Positions 36,377-47,605 are shown, numbered from the stretch's first letter. The stretch is 64,000 nucleotides of DNA from Collimonas arenae (GCF_001584165.1 NZ_CP013233.1:2550620-2614619), one strand, 5' to 3'. The notes: generated by a model from the letters alone, not told the origin. Program-made: numbers and translations.

Positions 36377-39300
36377 TTACAGCTTGGCCAACAGGGCCTT
36401 GGCTGCCTCAACCTGCTCGCCGCTGCCGCCCTTCAAGACCTCTTCCAGCAATTCACGCGCACCTTCCTTGTCGCCGATTTCCTTGTAGGCGACGGCCAGG
36501 TCCAGCTTGGTTGCCATTTCCGGATTGGCGACTGCCGTGGAGATGTTGTCGACTGCCACATGTGCAGGCGCCGCAACTGCCGCCGGAGCATGTGCCTGAA
36601 CGGCATTGTCGAGATCCAGGCTCATGCCTGACAAGTTGAATTCCAGCGGCGCCACCATCGGCTCCGAATGCTGGGCGTACGTTGGTGCCGCGGGCGCCTT
36701 GATTACCGGCTTGGTTTCAGCAGGGATATCAATGTGCGCTACCGTTGGCTCGTAGTTCGACGGCTGACCGCTTACCGGAAACTCAAGATCAGTGAACAAT
36801 GGCGCTGCAGCAGGCGCCGCAGCTGCCTTTTCAACAACCTTAGCAGGAGCAACCGGCGCTGCGTGTGCTTTGGTGTCCAGTTCGAAATCCAGCGAATCCA
36901 GCATCGACTTGCCAGCATCATGGGCAGCCGACAACAGTACAGTATTCTGGTTGGCAGAACCTTCGGCTCCAAGCTCTTCCAGATCGAAATCCATGTCGTT
37001 GCTGTGCACAGGAGCCGATGTCGAAGCAGTATGCTTGCCAAGTTCATTATCAGTCAGAGGCTCCAGCAATTGCACCGGGGCAGTATGGACCAGCTCCGGA
37101 ATCGGTGCCGCCTGCGGCTCGGTCGGCGCAGTCAGGGAGTTGAAGTCGAGACCATCCATCGGCTGGGTCGGCGCGGTAATCGAGTCGGCTTTCGCAATCA
37201 CCTGCTCCTGCAGTTTGCCGCCGCCATACAAAGGATTGCTCGGATCAACGTTCAGGCCGAGCGCTGCCGCCTGCTGCCAATCTTCGCCTTCGCCGCGGGT
37301 CAGGCTGTACAACTCGCTGGCCAGGATTTCAAACGCGCGCGGATCCTTGCGGTTAGCATAGATTTCCAGCAACTTGACGCGAATCGCGTTGCGGCTTGGC
37401 TGGCTGCGCAAGGCTTCCTTCAGGATTTCCTCGGCTTGCGCATCGCGGCCATAGGCAATGTAGACATCTGCCTCTGCGACCGGATCGACGTTGGTGTCGA
37501 GATGGCTGACCGATGGCACGAAATTCGAATTGAAGATGCTGTTCTTGGTATCGACGCTTTGACCGCCGGTAGAACCGAACAGCGAATTGCCCTTCAGGCC
37601 GGAATTGGTGAGCGGCGCACCGCTGCTATCCAGGAACGCTTGTTGACGCGCACGATTGCGACGATAGCGGAACAGGCCGAGCCCCGCCAGCAATGCCACC
37701 AGCACACCACCGACCGGCAGCAGCAATGGGTTTTCGGTGATGCTGTCCATAAAGCTTGGCTCGGCCGGGGCTGGCGTTGCCACCTTCGGCTTGGCTACGG
37801 CTGGAGCCGCAGCAGGCGCAGGCTTGGCCGTAACCACCGGGGCTGCCGGCGCAGCGGCGCTGGCATCTGCGGAAGCTGCCTGTGCTGCAACTGGCGCAGC
37901 CGGTTCAGCAGCAACCGATGCCGCCGAAGTAGCCGCCGCTGCAGCCGCTGGGGTCGCAGCAGCAGGAGCAGGGGTTGTCGTTGCTGCAGGTGTTGCTGCC
38001 GGCGCTACGGCAGGAGCCGCAGCTGCCGGAACCGCCGCAGGCGTTGCCGGCGCAGCTTTCACACTGCTAGCCTGGTTCTGCAGATCAGCCAGGTTCTTGT
38101 TCTTCAATTCCAGCGTCTTTTGCAGATCGCTGACATTCTTTTCGAGTTCCTTGACGCGCGACTGCGCTTCGGCTGCAGCTTTTTCACGCGCAATTTTTCT
38201 TCGGTCGCTGCAGTTGCGGCGGCTTCCTTGTTACCTGCAACGCCAGCCGCTACACCTGCTGCGGCAGCACCACGCGACAGTTTCAGCTTATCCTTCGATT
38301 CGCTGGCGGGCGTGGCCTGCTCTTCCACCTTGGCTGTAATCTTGCCACCGCCACTTTGTTTCGATTCAGCGGCCTGGTTCGGTGCAGCTGCTTCAACCTG
38401 GCTAGCCAAAGTGTTGCGATAGCTCTTGAAATCCTTCGATTGCGCCAGTACCACATTGCGCGCTTCCGACTTGCTGATGCTACGCGCACTATCGGCGTCA
38501 GGGATCGACAGAATCTGGCCCGAGCGCAAACGGTTCATGTTCTTGCCGACGAAGGCTCCTTCGTTGCTGCGGTACAGGGCTACCAGCATCTGGTCGAGCG
38601 AAATGCCCGATGGCAGATTGGCATTGGCGATACCTACCAGCGTGTCGCCTTTCTTCACATGGTAATCACCACTGGAAGCCGTTGCCGCCGGGGCTGCTGC
38701 GGATGGCTTAGCAACGGCCGTGTTGCCGGAAGTGTTCGCCACACTCTGCTTGGCAGCACCTCCGCCAGCAGAATTGGCGACTGCTCTGGCTGCTGCTGCG
38801 CGAGTCGCATCAGTGATGGTCGAGCCGGGTACCGGTTGGAACGACGACGCCTGAGACACCGGCGCTGTCGCACTACGGCTGGCACTTGCATTGGCGGGCT
38901 GGCGTGCAGCCGGCGCTGGCGCTGCCAGCTGGACCGGTTGATTCTGACGCTGGCCGGCAGGGTCGAGCAATAAGGTGTATTCACGGACCAGGCGCGATTT
39001 GGTGCCGCCGAGTTCCATCAGCATATCGACGAACGGTTCGTTCATCGCCTGGTTCGACGTCACGCGGACGAATTTGCGGCCGTTGCGCTGTTCGATAGCG
39101 AACTGCAGCGACAACAAGGCGGGATTGAAGTCGATATTAGCTTGTTGATAAGTTTCAGGACTGGCCAGCTTGGCGACCAAACCGTCCGCCTCATCCGGGC
39201 TAACCGCTGTCAGCTCGATCTCTGCCCGTAACGGTTGTCCCAGCGAGGACAGCACGGTTAATTTGCCCAACCCGGCGGCTTCTGCAGTGGAGATCAGCAT

Positions 39301-39387
39301 TAACGCCGAGACCACGGCTGCAGTGAGTGTCTTTAAACCGGTGGAAATTAATGTATTCGAAGAATTCGTGTGCATGTTGTGTGGCAT
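36377..39387 (-). pseudogene. fimV: FimV/HubP-type polar peptidoglycan-binding protein, split by a one-base deletion
   Basis: The N-terminal frame (39387 down to about 38200) has a signal peptide, GLGKLTVLSSLGQPLRAEIE (FimV N-terminal domain), YTLLLDPAGQ and a LysM domain (YHVKKGDTLVGIANANLP). The C-terminal frame has a coiled coil LEKNVSDLQKTLELKNKN, an Ala/Pro-rich stretch, a TM helix (LLPVGGVLVALLAGLGLF) and the conserved FimV tail LDLAVAYKEIGDKEGARELL. The two join as EEKIAREKAAAEAQSRVKEL if one base is added to the five-base homopolymer at 38194-38198. FimV controls polar localisation, type IV pili and twitching. Full length is about 1000 residues, normal for the family. ATG 39375 is an alternative start. 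Confidence 0.9.
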
Positions 39388-39532
39388 TAGGACTATCCGT
39401 TGGCGTCTATGGAATAACAAAGCTTGCTGAAAGCAAATACTGTACCCAGTTTTTCTAAAAATCAATACCTAGATTGACATGCTGTCGTAACAATAGCCGG
39501 TAGATTATTAGTTATACCGACAAGATACGGCA

Positions 39533-39572
39533 AGCCCGCTAAGAGCTTCATTGGGGAAGTACTTAGCGGGCT
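39533..39572. repeat. Perfect 11-bp inverted repeat between asd and fimV
   Basis: AGCCCGCTAAG (39533-39543) and CTTAGCGGGCT (39562-39572) flank an 18-base loop; AAGAT/ATCTT outside extends the symmetry with a bulge. No T-run follows on either strand, so it is either a Rho-dependent or degenerate terminator for asd or a structured element in the fimV leader. Confidence 0.6.
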
Positions 39573-39613
39573 ATCTTGCAAGTCGGCAACAATATCACAA
39601 CTACCGCGACAAG

Positions 39614-40750
39614 TCAGGTATCAAGGACGATCCGCAACATGCGGCGCAGTGGCTCGGCTGCACCCCACAATAATTGGTCGCCGACGGTAAATGCTGACAA
39701 ATATTCGCCACCCATCTGCAATTTACGCAGACGACCGACAGGAATTGTCAGGCTGCCAGTCACAGCGGCAGGCGTCAGGTCACGCATCGAGGCCTCACGC
39801 TCATTCGGCACCAGCTTGACCCATTGATTGTTGCTGGCAATGATGTCGTTGATTTCATCCAGCGGCACATCTTTCTTCAGCTTGATGGTCAGGGCTTGGG
39901 AATGACAGCGCATGGCGCCGATGCGGATGCACAGACCGTCCACCGGAATTGCCTTGCCGCCATTGCTGAAGCCTTCGCCGCGGCCGAGGATCTTGTTGGT
40001 TTCGGCACCGGCTTTCCACTCTTCCTTCGACAGGCCGCCGCCCAGGTCCTTGTCAATCCATGGAATCAGGTTGCCGCCCAGCGGCACGCCGAACTGCTTG
40101 GTTTCATCTGCCGACATCGAATGCTGCTTGCCGAGCACCTTGCGATCGATTTCCAGGATGGCCGATTTCGGATCATCCAGCAATGCCTTGACTTCGGCAT
40201 TGATCGAACCGAACTGGGTCAGCAGCTCACGCATGTGCTGGGCGCCGCCGCCGGATGCCGCCTGATAGGTCATGGAGGTCATCCACTCGATCAGGTCGTG
40301 CTGGAACAGGCCGCCCAGGCCCATCATCATGCAGGACACCGTGCAATTGCCGCCGATGTAGTTCTTGACGCCGCGCTTCAGGCCGTCCTTGATCACGTCC
40401 AGGTTGACCGGATCGAGCACGATGATGGCGTCGTCCTTCATGCGCAGCGTCGAAGCGGCGTCAATCCAGTAGCCGTTCCAGCCGGCCGCGCGCAACTGCG
40501 GGAAAATCTCGCTGGTGTAGTCGCCGCCTTGGCAGGTAATAATGATGTCGCATTTTTTCAACGCTTCAATATCGGTGGCGTCTTTTAACGTTGTTTCGTT
40601 TTTCGCCAGTGCCGGTGCTTTACCGCCGGCATTTGAAGTTGAGAAAAATACCGGCTCGATATGGGCGAAATCGCCCTCTTCTTGCATACGCTGCAACAAG
40701 ACCGAACCCACCATGCCACGCCAACCGACCAAACCAACCAGTTTCATCAT
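39614..40750 (-). CDS. asd: Aspartate-semialdehyde dehydrogenase
   Basis: 378 residues (or 377 from the second ATG). N-terminal NADP loop [18 protein letters not shown], catalytic Cys in [18 protein letters not shown], and [14 protein letters not shown]. Length and the WRGMVGSVL variant are those of the Gram-negative enzyme. It makes aspartate semialdehyde for Lys, Met, Thr and diaminopimelate. It follows leuB and precedes fimV, a common betaproteobacterial order. Confidence 0.97.
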   Translation of the reverse strand: MMKLVGLVGWRGMVGSVLLQRMQEEGDFAHIEPVFFSTSNAGGKAPALAKNETTLKDATDIEALKKCDIIITCQGGDYTSEIFPQLRAAGWNGYWIDAASTLRMKDDAIIVLDPVNLDVIKDGLKRGVKNYIGGNCTVSCMMMGLGGLFQHDLIEWMTSMTYQAASGGGAQHMRELLTQFGSINAEVKALLDDPKSAILEIDRKVLGKQHSMSADETKQFGVPLGGNLIPWIDKDLGGGLSKEEWKAGAETNKILGRGEGFSNGGKAIPVDGLCIRIGAMRCHSQALTIKLKKDVPLDEINDIIASNNQWVKLVPNEREASMRDLTPAAVTGSLTIPVGRLRKLQMGGEYLSAFTVGDQLLWGAAEPLRRMLRIVLDT

Positions 40751-40756
40751 GATTCC

Positions 40757-40781
40757 CTAACAAAATCGGGGAAAAGCCCCG
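40757..40781 (-). terminator. Short hairpin terminator between leuB and asd
   Basis: Minus strand: CGGGG-CTTTT-CCCCG followed by ATTTTGTTAG. A 5-bp GC stem with T-rich tail; weak to moderate, so partial readthrough from leuB into asd is likely. Confidence 0.6.
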
Positions 40782-40813
40782 TACTCCACGGCAGACCCAC
40801 CTGCCAAATTCTT

Positions 40814-41884
40814 TTATCCCAGCGCCTTGACCACTGCCGCACCCATTTCGATGGTGCCGACCTTGGTAGTACCTGCCTCATAAATGTCAGCAGTACGCAA
40901 ACCTTGCGCCAGTACTTTCTTGACCGCGTTGTCGATACGATCGGCCTGCTCCGCCTTGTTCAGCGAGAAGCGCAGCATCATTGCCGCCGACAGGATGGTC
41001 GCCAGCGGATTGGCGATATTCTTGCCGGCGATATCCGGCGCCGAACCATGCGACGGCTCGTACAAGCCCTTGTTGTTGGCGTCCAGCGAAGCCGACGGCA
41101 GCATGCCGATCGAGCCGGTCAGCATGGCAGCCTGGTCCGACAAAATATCGCCGAACATGTTGCCGGTGACGATGACGTCAAACTTCTTCGGCGCGCGCAC
41201 CAACTGCATCGCGGCGTTGTCGATATACATGTGGTCCAGCGCAACGTCAGGATATTCCTGATGTACTTCAGTGACGATATCTCTCCAGAACTGGAAAGTT
41301 TCCAGCACATTGGCCTTATCGACGCTGGTCAGGCGCTTGTCGCGCTTTTGCGCTGCCTGGAAGGCAACGTGGGCGATACGGCGGATTTCCGGCTCGGCGT
41401 AGCGCATGGTGTCGAAACCTTCGCGTTCGCCCTTGAAAGCGCCGTCCGGCGCAGTGCGGACACCGCGCGGCTGGCCGAAATAAACGTCGCCGGTAAGTTC
41501 ACGGATGATCAGGATATCCAGGCCGGACACCACTTCCGGCTTCAATGTCGATGCATTGGCCAGTTCCGGATACAGGATCGCCGGACGCAGGTTGGCGAAC
41601 AGACCGAGGTGCTTGCGCAGGCCGAGAATCGCCTGCTCCGGGCGCAACGAGCGCTCCAGGTTATCGTACTGCCAGTCGCCGACAGCGCCAAACAGGATCG
41701 CATCGGCTTCCTTTGCCAGCTTCAGGGTGCCCTCCGGCAGCGGATGACCATGCGCGGCGTAGCCTGCGCCGCCGACCGGGGCGGTTTCCAGTTCGAATTT
41801 TTCGCCAAGTGCATTCAACACATTGACCGCTTGATCAACGATTTCCGTACCGATGCCATCGCCTGGCAAAATTGCTATCTTCAT
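40814..41884 (-). CDS. leuB: 3-isopropylmalate dehydrogenase
   Basis: 356 residues. [23 protein letters not shown]-equivalent [30 protein letters not shown] and [16 protein letters not shown] with the Mg/NAD-binding Asp residues, then [18 protein letters not shown]. It oxidises and decarboxylates 3-isopropylmalate in leucine synthesis. Downstream of leuD on the same strand. Confidence 0.97.
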   Translation of the reverse strand: MKIAILPGDGIGTEIVDQAVNVLNALGEKFELETAPVGGAGYAAHGHPLPEGTLKLAKEADAILFGAVGDWQYDNLERSLRPEQAILGLRKHLGLFANLRPAILYPELANASTLKPEVVSGLDILIIRELTGDVYFGQPRGVRTAPDGAFKGEREGFDTMRYAEPEIRRIAHVAFQAAQKRDKRLTSVDKANVLETFQFWRDIVTEVHQEYPDVALDHMYIDNAAMQLVRAPKKFDVIVTGNMFGDILSDQAAMLTGSIGMLPSASLDANNKGLYEPSHGSAPDIAGKNIANPLATILSAAMMLRFSLNKAEQADRIDNAVKKVLAQGLRTADIYEAGTTKVGTIEMGAAVVKALG

Positions 41885-41945
41885 TTTTTCCCGAGATTGA
41901 AAAATTCAAAAAAAATATTGGTTATCGATGTTGCGCGATACCGGC

Positions 41946-42593
41946 TTAAATAGTATTGGCCAGCCAGGGCTGAGCGAATAGATGCCGCTCTTCAAAATCG
42001 CGAATCTTGTCGGCCTGGCGCAAGGTCAAGCCGATATCGTCAAGGCCATTGAGCAGGCAGTATTTGCGGAATTCGCCGATTTCGAACGGATAGCTGATGT
42101 TGCCGTTAGCGGTAGTGACCAGCTGTTTTTCCAGATCAACCAACAAGCGGAAGCCCGGGAACGCCTTGACTTCATCGAATAGCCGATCGATCTGGGTTTC
42201 CGGCAGCACGATAGGCAACAAGCCGTTCTTGAAGCAGTTGTTGAAAAAAATATCGGCGAAGCTCGGCGCGATTACAGCACGGAACCCGTACTGATCAAGG
42301 GCCCATGGCGCATGCTCACGCGATGATCCGCAGCCAAAATTCTTGCGGGTCAGCAAAATCGACGCCCCTTGGTAGCGCGGCTGGTTCAGCACGAAATCCG
42401 GATTCAACGGACGACGCGAATTATCCATGCCGGGTTCACCGTGATCCAGATAACGCCATTCGTCAAACAAGTTAGGGCCGAAACCGGTGCGTTGAATCGA
42501 TTTCAGGAACTGCTTCGGGATAATCGCATCGGTGTCGACGTTGGCGCGATCCAGCGGCGCCACCAAACCATCCAGCACAGTAAATTTATTCAT
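41946..42593 (-). CDS. leuD: 3-isopropylmalate dehydratase small subunit
   Basis: 215 residues, family length. Motifs: [37 protein letters not shown] and [17 protein letters not shown]. It forms the swivel domain that pairs with LeuC to isomerise 2- to 3-isopropylmalate. It lies after leuC with a small entericidin-type gene in between. Confidence 0.97.
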   Translation of the reverse strand: MNKFTVLDGLVAPLDRANVDTDAIIPKQFLKSIQRTGFGPNLFDEWRYLDHGEPGMDNSRRPLNPDFVLNQPRYQGASILLTRKNFGCGSSREHAPWALDQYGFRAVIAPSFADIFFNNCFKNGLLPIVLPETQIDRLFDEVKAFPGFRLLVDLEKQLVTTANGNISYPFEIGEFRKYCLLNGLDDIGLTLRQADKIRDFEERHLFAQPWLANTI

Positions 42594-42670
42594 ACTATTT
42601 CATTCCAATAATGGTGCGCCACATCAACAGCGGCATCACATGCGGCAATCTTGCCTGCCGATCCGCCAGC

Positions 42671-42796
42671 TTACTTGCCTTGAATTTTCTCGCCGACCCG
42701 TTCCATGTCCTGGCCAAAGCCATGAACTGTATTGCATGCCGACATCACCATTCCAGCAACCAGCAATACACACAACGTCGCTACTTTTCTCATCAT
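42671..42796 (-). CDS. Entericidin A/B-type small lipoprotein
   Basis: 41 residues. Translating the minus strand from the ATG pair at 42791-42796 gives MMRKVATLCVLLVAGMVMSA followed by the lipobox Cys, then CNTVHGFGQDMERVGEKIQG and a Lys before TAA. The short signal, Cys and the GxGxDxxxxGxxI pattern are those of entericidins, toxin/antidote-like lipoproteins first known from ecnAB. GAAGGACTCG precedes the start. It sits in the leuC-leuD gap; this place is common in Burkholderiales genomes. Function here is not known. Confidence 0.88.
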   Translation of the reverse strand: MMRKVATLCVLLVAGMVMSACNTVHGFGQDMERVGEKIQGK

Positions 42797-42829
42797 TTCG
42801 AGTCCTTCTGTCACTGTTCTATAGCAAAA

Positions 42830-44229
42830 TCAAAGTGCACGCACATCGACGAAATGGCCTGCAATACCGGCCGCTGCCGCCATCGCCGGGCTGACCAGAT
42901 GGGTACGGCCGCCGGCGCCCTGACGCCCTTCGAAATTGCGGTTCGAGGTGGAAGCACAGCGTTCACCCGGTTCGAGGCGATCAGCATTCATGGCCAGACA
43001 CATCGAGCAACCAGGCTCACGCCACTCGAAGCCAGCGTCCTTGAAAATGCGATCCAGGCCTTCACGTTCAGCCTGCTCCTTGACCAGCCCGGAACCTGGC
43101 ACCACCATCGCCAACTTGACGTTGGAAGCGCGGAACTTGCCGCGCACCACCGCCGCTGCCGCGCGCAGATCTTCGATCCGCGAATTGGTGCATGAACCGA
43201 TGAATACCTTGTCGATTCGGATGTCTTCGATCGCGGTGTTTGGCTTGAGCGCCATGTAGGCCAATGCCTTTTCCATGCCGTCGCGCTTGGTTGGATCTTT
43301 TTCCTTGTCCGGATCCGGCACTCGGCCGTCAACCGCCACCACCATCTCGGGCGACGTGCCCCAGGTGACCTGCGGCTTGATTTCGGCGGCGTTCAGGGTT
43401 ACCACCATGTCGAATTTGGCGCCCGGGTCGGAATGCAGTGTGCGCCAGTACGACACGGCACGCTCCCAATGCGGCCCCACCGGCGAAAACGGCCGGCCCT
43501 TGACGTAGTTGAGCGTAGTGTCGTCAACCGCGATCATGCCGGCGCGTGCGCCTGCTTCAATCGCCATGTTGCAGACCGTCATGCGGCCTTCCATCGACAA
43601 CGCGCGAATGGCCGAGCCGGCGAATTCGATCGCATAGCCGGTGCCGCCGGCGGTACCGATCTGGCCGATCACGGCCAGCACGATATCCTTGGCAGTAACA
43701 CCGTTGGGAATTGCGCCATCGACTTGCACCAGCATCGATTGGATTTTTTGGCCAGCAAGGTTTGCGTCGCCAGCACGTGCTCGACTTCGGAAGTACCGAT
43801 GCCATGCGCCAGGCAGCCGAAGGCGCCGTGGGTCGAAGTATGAGAATCGCCGCAGACCACGGTCATGCCGGGCAGCGTAGCGCCCTGCTCAGGCCCGATC
43901 ACGTGGACGATGCCCTGGCGGTGGTCGTTCATGCCGAAATAGGTCAGGCCGTAGCTCTTGGCGTTGGCGTCCAGGGTTTCAACCTGCAAACGCGAAATCG
44001 GATCGGCAATACCGTTGGCACGATCGGTGGTCGGGACGTTATGATCGGCCACCATCAGGTTGGCCGGCAGTCGCCATGGCTTGCGCCCGGCCAGCTTTAG
44101 CCCTTCGAACGCTTGAGGGCTAGTGACCTCGTGCAAAAGATGCCGATCAATGTATAGAATTGCCGTGCCATCCGGTTCGGTATGGACGACGTGGGATTCC
44201 CAAAGTTTGTCGTAGAGCGTTTTAAGCAT
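42830..44229 (-). pseudogene. leuC: 3-isopropylmalate dehydratase large subunit, split by a one-base deletion
   Basis: The N-terminal frame from ATG 44229 gives [32 protein letters not shown] and [20 protein letters not shown] (Fe-S Cys is elsewhere), ending wrongly after TLLAKKSN. The C-terminal frame gives [36 protein letters not shown] (first Fe-S Cys) and [11 protein letters not shown] (the other two Cys). One more base at 43739-43740 restores [12 protein letters not shown]. Total about 466 residues, normal. Since leucine synthesis is otherwise complete here, a sequence error is more likely than auxotrophy. Confidence 0.92.
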
Positions 44230-44438
44230 GATCCGGGGCGGGTTCGAGGCCGCGCAAAACAGTGAATTTAGCTCTTGATTATGCCATAGAAGCCGGCCTC
44301 TAATAGCCCTCGAGCCTCGAAAACCACATCTGGATGCATGAGGCGTTGCAGATCATCACGCGACGGACCATCCGCGAACAGGGGAAAAGCAGGCTGGAAG
44401 CGGGAAAATCCCGGCATTGCAGCACGAACAAACGCGAC

Positions 44439-45311
44439 TCACGACTTGAGCAGGCGCATCGGATTAAGCTTGCCGGTCGCCAAGGCAGTACCGAACAGCA
44501 CGATCAGGCAGCCCAGCAGCATGGTAGCGGTAACCTGCTCTTGCAGGAACAACGCCCCCCAGATCACGCCAAAGATTGGAATCAGGAAAGTCACCGATGC
44601 CGCATAGGCCGCACCGGCATGCTCCAACAAACGGTAAAAAATCGCATACGCGACGCCGGTACACACTACGCCGAGCGCCAGCACCGCATACCAGGCAGTG
44701 GCCGACACCGCAGCACTTGGCCAATACCAGAGCGCCAGAGGCAGCAGCACCAGGGTCGCAAAAAACTGGCTGCCGAACGCCACCACGAACGGCGGCACGC
44801 CGGCCAGCCGGGTTTTCGAATAGTTGATCGCGAAGCCGTACGACAAGGTTGCCAGCAATACGGCGCCGATCGCCAGCCAGACACTGGGCAAGCCCTCGCC
44901 GATCTTGTCCCACACCAATGTGACGACTCCAGCCATGCCGACCAGTAGGCCAAGCACTTGCGCCCTGCTCATCGGCGCTTTCAGCCACAGGAATGCAATC
45001 AGACCGGTCCACAACGGTGTCGTAGCATTCAGGATCGAATCGAAGCCGGCGCTGACATGCAAGGTCGAGTAGGCGAACAAGGAAAACGGCAATGCCGAAT
45101 TGGCGATACCGACGATCAGCAGCGGCCAGAGTTTGCTGCGCATGTGGCTGCGGGCGACAGCGGAACGCATCACCGGCAGCAGCACTAGCGCCGCGATCCC
45201 GACGCGCAATGCAATCAACGGGACCGGACCAAACTCCGGCGCTCCTATGCGCATGAAAAGAAATGATGCGCCCCAAATGGCGGCGAGAAAAAGCAGTTCA
45301 GCGATATTCAT
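44439..45311 (-). CDS. EamA-family (DMT superfamily) transporter
   Basis: 290 residues from ATG 45311 (MNIAELLFLAAIWGASFLF); the frame is open to 45368. Ten hydrophobic segments in two EamA halves; the first half has the AIWGASFLFMRIG start and the second IGAVLLATLSYGFAINYSK. Probable drug/metabolite exporter; the substrate cannot be told. It is convergent with nothing and lies downstream of no operon; it is read toward leuC's upstream region. Confidence 0.9.
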   Translation of the reverse strand: MNIAELLFLAAIWGASFLFMRIGAPEFGPVPLIALRVGIAALVLLPVMRSAVARSHMRSKLWPLLIVGIANSALPFSLFAYSTLHVSAGFDSILNATTPLWTGLIAFLWLKAPMSRAQVLGLLVGMAGVVTLVWDKIGEGLPSVWLAIGAVLLATLSYGFAINYSKTRLAGVPPFVVAFGSQFFATLVLLPLALWYWPSAAVSATAWYAVLALGVVCTGVAYAIFYRLLEHAGAAYAASVTFLIPIFGVIWGALFLQEQVTATMLLGCLIVLFGTALATGKLNPMRLLKS

Positions 45312-46062
45312 GGGAGGGGTGTCGGTTGGAGTTGGATGTCGGAGAGGCGCTGCATTCGCATGCGGCAATATATACGATTATGTGCAATGCGTAAAAAATT
45401 CGCCTCGACGTCGGCAGTCCGGCATTTCCACGCCAACCGTGAGAGCCGCCATGGCGCTGGCGTTGCGGCTTTCTGGCGCAACCGATCCAGCCATCAAATA
45501 CGCACCGACACGCCATCACCTCTTCCAAATCTGGACAAGCGATTAGTTATTTTCGGCACCTTGTCAAAATCAGACATCGCATATCGCGATTAAATTTCCA
45601 CACATCACTAATGAAATCGTCGGCCTTAGAGAGGCTACGAATGTACTGTCATTTTTTACATTTTTTGTTAGCGCTCACATCGCGCAAACATGGAAAAAAA
45701 TATCCATCTCCGCCAAACGCAGTGTCCGAACCAGACAAGGTTTTGTCGTAAACACTCTGTTTTGCAATCCTATTATCAGATCAACGCAAATGTGCTCGCT
45801 CCTCGAGTCCAGCGCCGATCAGTTTCTTCATCTCACGATTCGATCACGCTCGGCCTTGTCGAAAAAAGACATTTTCGTTCTGGCTTGATGAGACATCCGC
45901 AATGTCTGTTGTCGCAAGGGAAGCTAGCTCCAATAAAACGGAGCTTCGCGACGCAACACGTTGCTGGCATGCACTTCATCTGTGGTAACGCTTGTTTGTG
46001 GCTAGGGGCGCACAGACAGGACACTCTAGTGAATGATGCCCCCACTCCAAGGAGAAACAGAA
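45312..46062. other. Long spacer upstream of the Gly-rich gene
   Basis: About 750 bases with no believable gene. GC falls toward the right, with a T-rich stretch at 45650-45675. Frames that stay open here have no signal peptide, motif or ribosome site. The right end holds AAGGAGA, the ribosome binding site for ATG 46063. It likely contains the divergent promoters of the transporter and the Gly-rich gene. The size is large for this genome and may carry worn DNA. Confidence 0.4.
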
Positions 46063-46680
46063 ATGAAAAAGCAAATTATTGCCGCATCAATAGTTTCACT
46101 GTTCGCCGTCTCCGCATTTGCTCACTCATGGGGGCCATCCGGCTCAAAAACCACTAACACCACCAGCACCGCAGTTGGCGTATCGATTGGCGGCAACGGT
46201 GGCGCCGGCGGTTCGGCAACTTCGGGCAATGCAACCGGCGGCTCGGCAACTGGCGGCAAAGCAACTGGCGGCAGTGCATCCCAAACCATTACCGGCGGCA
46301 CAGCAACCAGCGGTAACAATCTGACAGCCGCAGGCGGCGGCAAGGCAACTGGTGGCGCCACTTCAGCCGGCTCTACAACTGGCAGCAGTTCCACCGGCGG
46401 TAACGGCGGCGGCGCCCTGTTTGGCAGCGCTAATGGCGGCGGCTCAAGCTCCGGCGGCACAACAGGAAGCGGCCAACTTGCAAACGGCAATGCACTTGCC
46501 GGTGGCGGTACAGCCACATCCGGCACAGGTAGCTCCAGCGCCAATACCGGTGGCTACAACGCTGGTGGCTCTGCTGGCAACTTCGTGTTCGCGGGTGGCG
46601 GCACATCGGGCAATGCTTCAGCTGGCGATGGCGGTGCAGGCGGCAATGCAAGCTCGCATGTAAGTGCCGGAAACCATTAA
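46063..46680 (+). CDS. Secreted Gly/Ser/Thr/Ala-rich low-complexity protein
   Basis: 205 residues from ATG 46063 (AAGGAGA upstream); the frame opens at 46033. Signal peptide MKKQIIAASIVSLFAVSAFA then HSWGPSG. The mature part is almost only Gly, Ser, Thr, Ala and Asn, with short repeats of the type GGSATGGKATGG and SSGGTTGSG. No Cys and hardly any charge. Such chains may form a surface or extracellular matrix material, but no family is recognised. Followed by a hairpin and a second secreted Gly-rich gene. Confidence 0.75.
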   Translation: MKKQIIAASIVSLFAVSAFAHSWGPSGSKTTNTTSTAVGVSIGGNGGAGGSATSGNATGGSATGGKATGGSASQTITGGTATSGNNLTAAGGGKATGGATSAGSTTGSSSTGGNGGGALFGSANGGGSSSGGTTGSGQLANGNALAGGGTATSGTGSSSANTGGYNAGGSAGNFVFAGGGTSGNASAGDGGAGGNASSHVSAGNH

Positions 46681-46718
46681 TAACAACGGCAAGCACCGGC
46701 TCGGTTACCGATGAGTTG

Positions 46719-46750
46719 CGAGGGGGAGGAAATTCTTCCCTCTCGTTTAT
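46719..46750 (+). terminator. Hairpin after the Gly-rich gene
   Basis: CGAGGGGGAGGAA and TTCTTCCCTCTCG pair over about 11-13 bases (two G-T wobbles), then TTTATCAAACC. It may end or attenuate transcription between the two secreted protein genes. Confidence 0.55.
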
Positions 46751-46777
46751 CAAACCAACCATTACGATGGAGAAGCC

Positions 46778-47584
46778 ATGAAACGCAAACTTATAGGTAT
46801 CCTGATAGCCTCGGCCTTCACATTACCAGCGATAGCGCAAACGACCACGCCTTCGACCTCATCCACAGCAACCTCGGTCGCGGTTGGCGGCGGTGGCGGC
46901 ACCGGCGGTTCTGCAGCTGGCGGTACGGCAGCTGGCGGTACAGCAACGGCCTCAAGCGGTGGCAGCGCAACCGGTGGCAGTTCGACCGTCAGCCTGTCAG
47001 TCACTCTACCGAGCTCATCCACATCTGGAACATCTGGAACCTCCGGCACTTCCGGTACCTCAGGAACGACAGCGGGTACAGGCACCACCTCAGCTGCAGG
47101 CGATCCAGCCGGCACTACATCCACGGTGAATTATGGCGGCACTTATACCGTCAAGACCGTTCCAAACATTGTCGCGCCCTCTCTGACGACCACCTTATCC
47201 GACACCTGCATGGGTTCGGCATCGTTCGGCCTGTCCTTCACCGGCTTCGGCGCTACCGGAGGCACCACCATGGTCGACCAGGCTTGCGTGCGTCGGCTCG
47301 ACTCCAGAGAATTTCGTGCAATGGGTTTAAACGACGTTGCACTGGCATTGCTGTGCCAAAGCGAAGCCAACCGAAAAGCGGTTGAATCGACCGGACGTTC
47401 GTGCCCCGGCATGGAGAGAGCTGCAGCACCTGCCGCTCCTGCCGCACCAGCAGCCGCGCCATCGGCATCATCGACAGGCACCATCGGTCAGAACAGCATC
47501 AATAACATCGGCGATCAGTACAAGGATCCATTGATACGCGCACGACTTGGTCTGGACACACTGTCTGCCCTAACGGCCCGTTAA
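46778..47584 (+). CDS. Secreted protein with Gly/Thr-rich repeats and a Cys-containing C-terminal domain
   Basis: 268 residues with signal peptide ending PAIAQTTTP. Residues about 35-110 are low complexity (GGTGGSAAGGTAAGGT and a TSG tandem, SGTSGTSGTSGTSGTT). The C-terminal half is a real domain: TLSDTCMGSASFGLSF, then DQACVRRLDSREFRAMGLND, LLCQSEANRKAVESTG and SCPG, four Cys that may form two disulfides. An Ala/Pro linker and a short helix end the protein. I do not recognise a named family, though similar Cys patterns (CMGS...CVRRLD) occur in Burkholderiales secreted proteins. It is in line with the Gly-rich gene upstream. Confidence 0.75.
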   Translation: MKRKLIGILIASAFTLPAIAQTTTPSTSSTATSVAVGGGGGTGGSAAGGTAAGGTATASSGGSATGGSSTVSLSVTLPSSSTSGTSGTSGTSGTSGTTAGTGTTSAAGDPAGTTSTVNYGGTYTVKTVPNIVAPSLTTTLSDTCMGSASFGLSFTGFGATGGTTMVDQACVRRLDSREFRAMGLNDVALALLCQSEANRKAVESTGRSCPGMERAAAPAAPAAPAAAPSASSTGTIGQNSINNIGDQYKDPLIRARLGLDTLSALTAR

Positions 47585-47605
47585 GCTGAAACGCGAGGGG
47601 ATGCC

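Noticed and set aside
36668..38422. 584-codon plus-strand frame opposite fimV
   Set aside because: Rich in Arg/Cys/Ser, a by-product of the Ala/Pro-rich fimV coding on the other strand; no motif or ribosome site.
45690..46157. 155-codon frame upstream of the Gly-rich gene
   Set aside because: It overlaps the signal peptide of the well-supported secreted protein, has no ribosome site and no recognisable domain.
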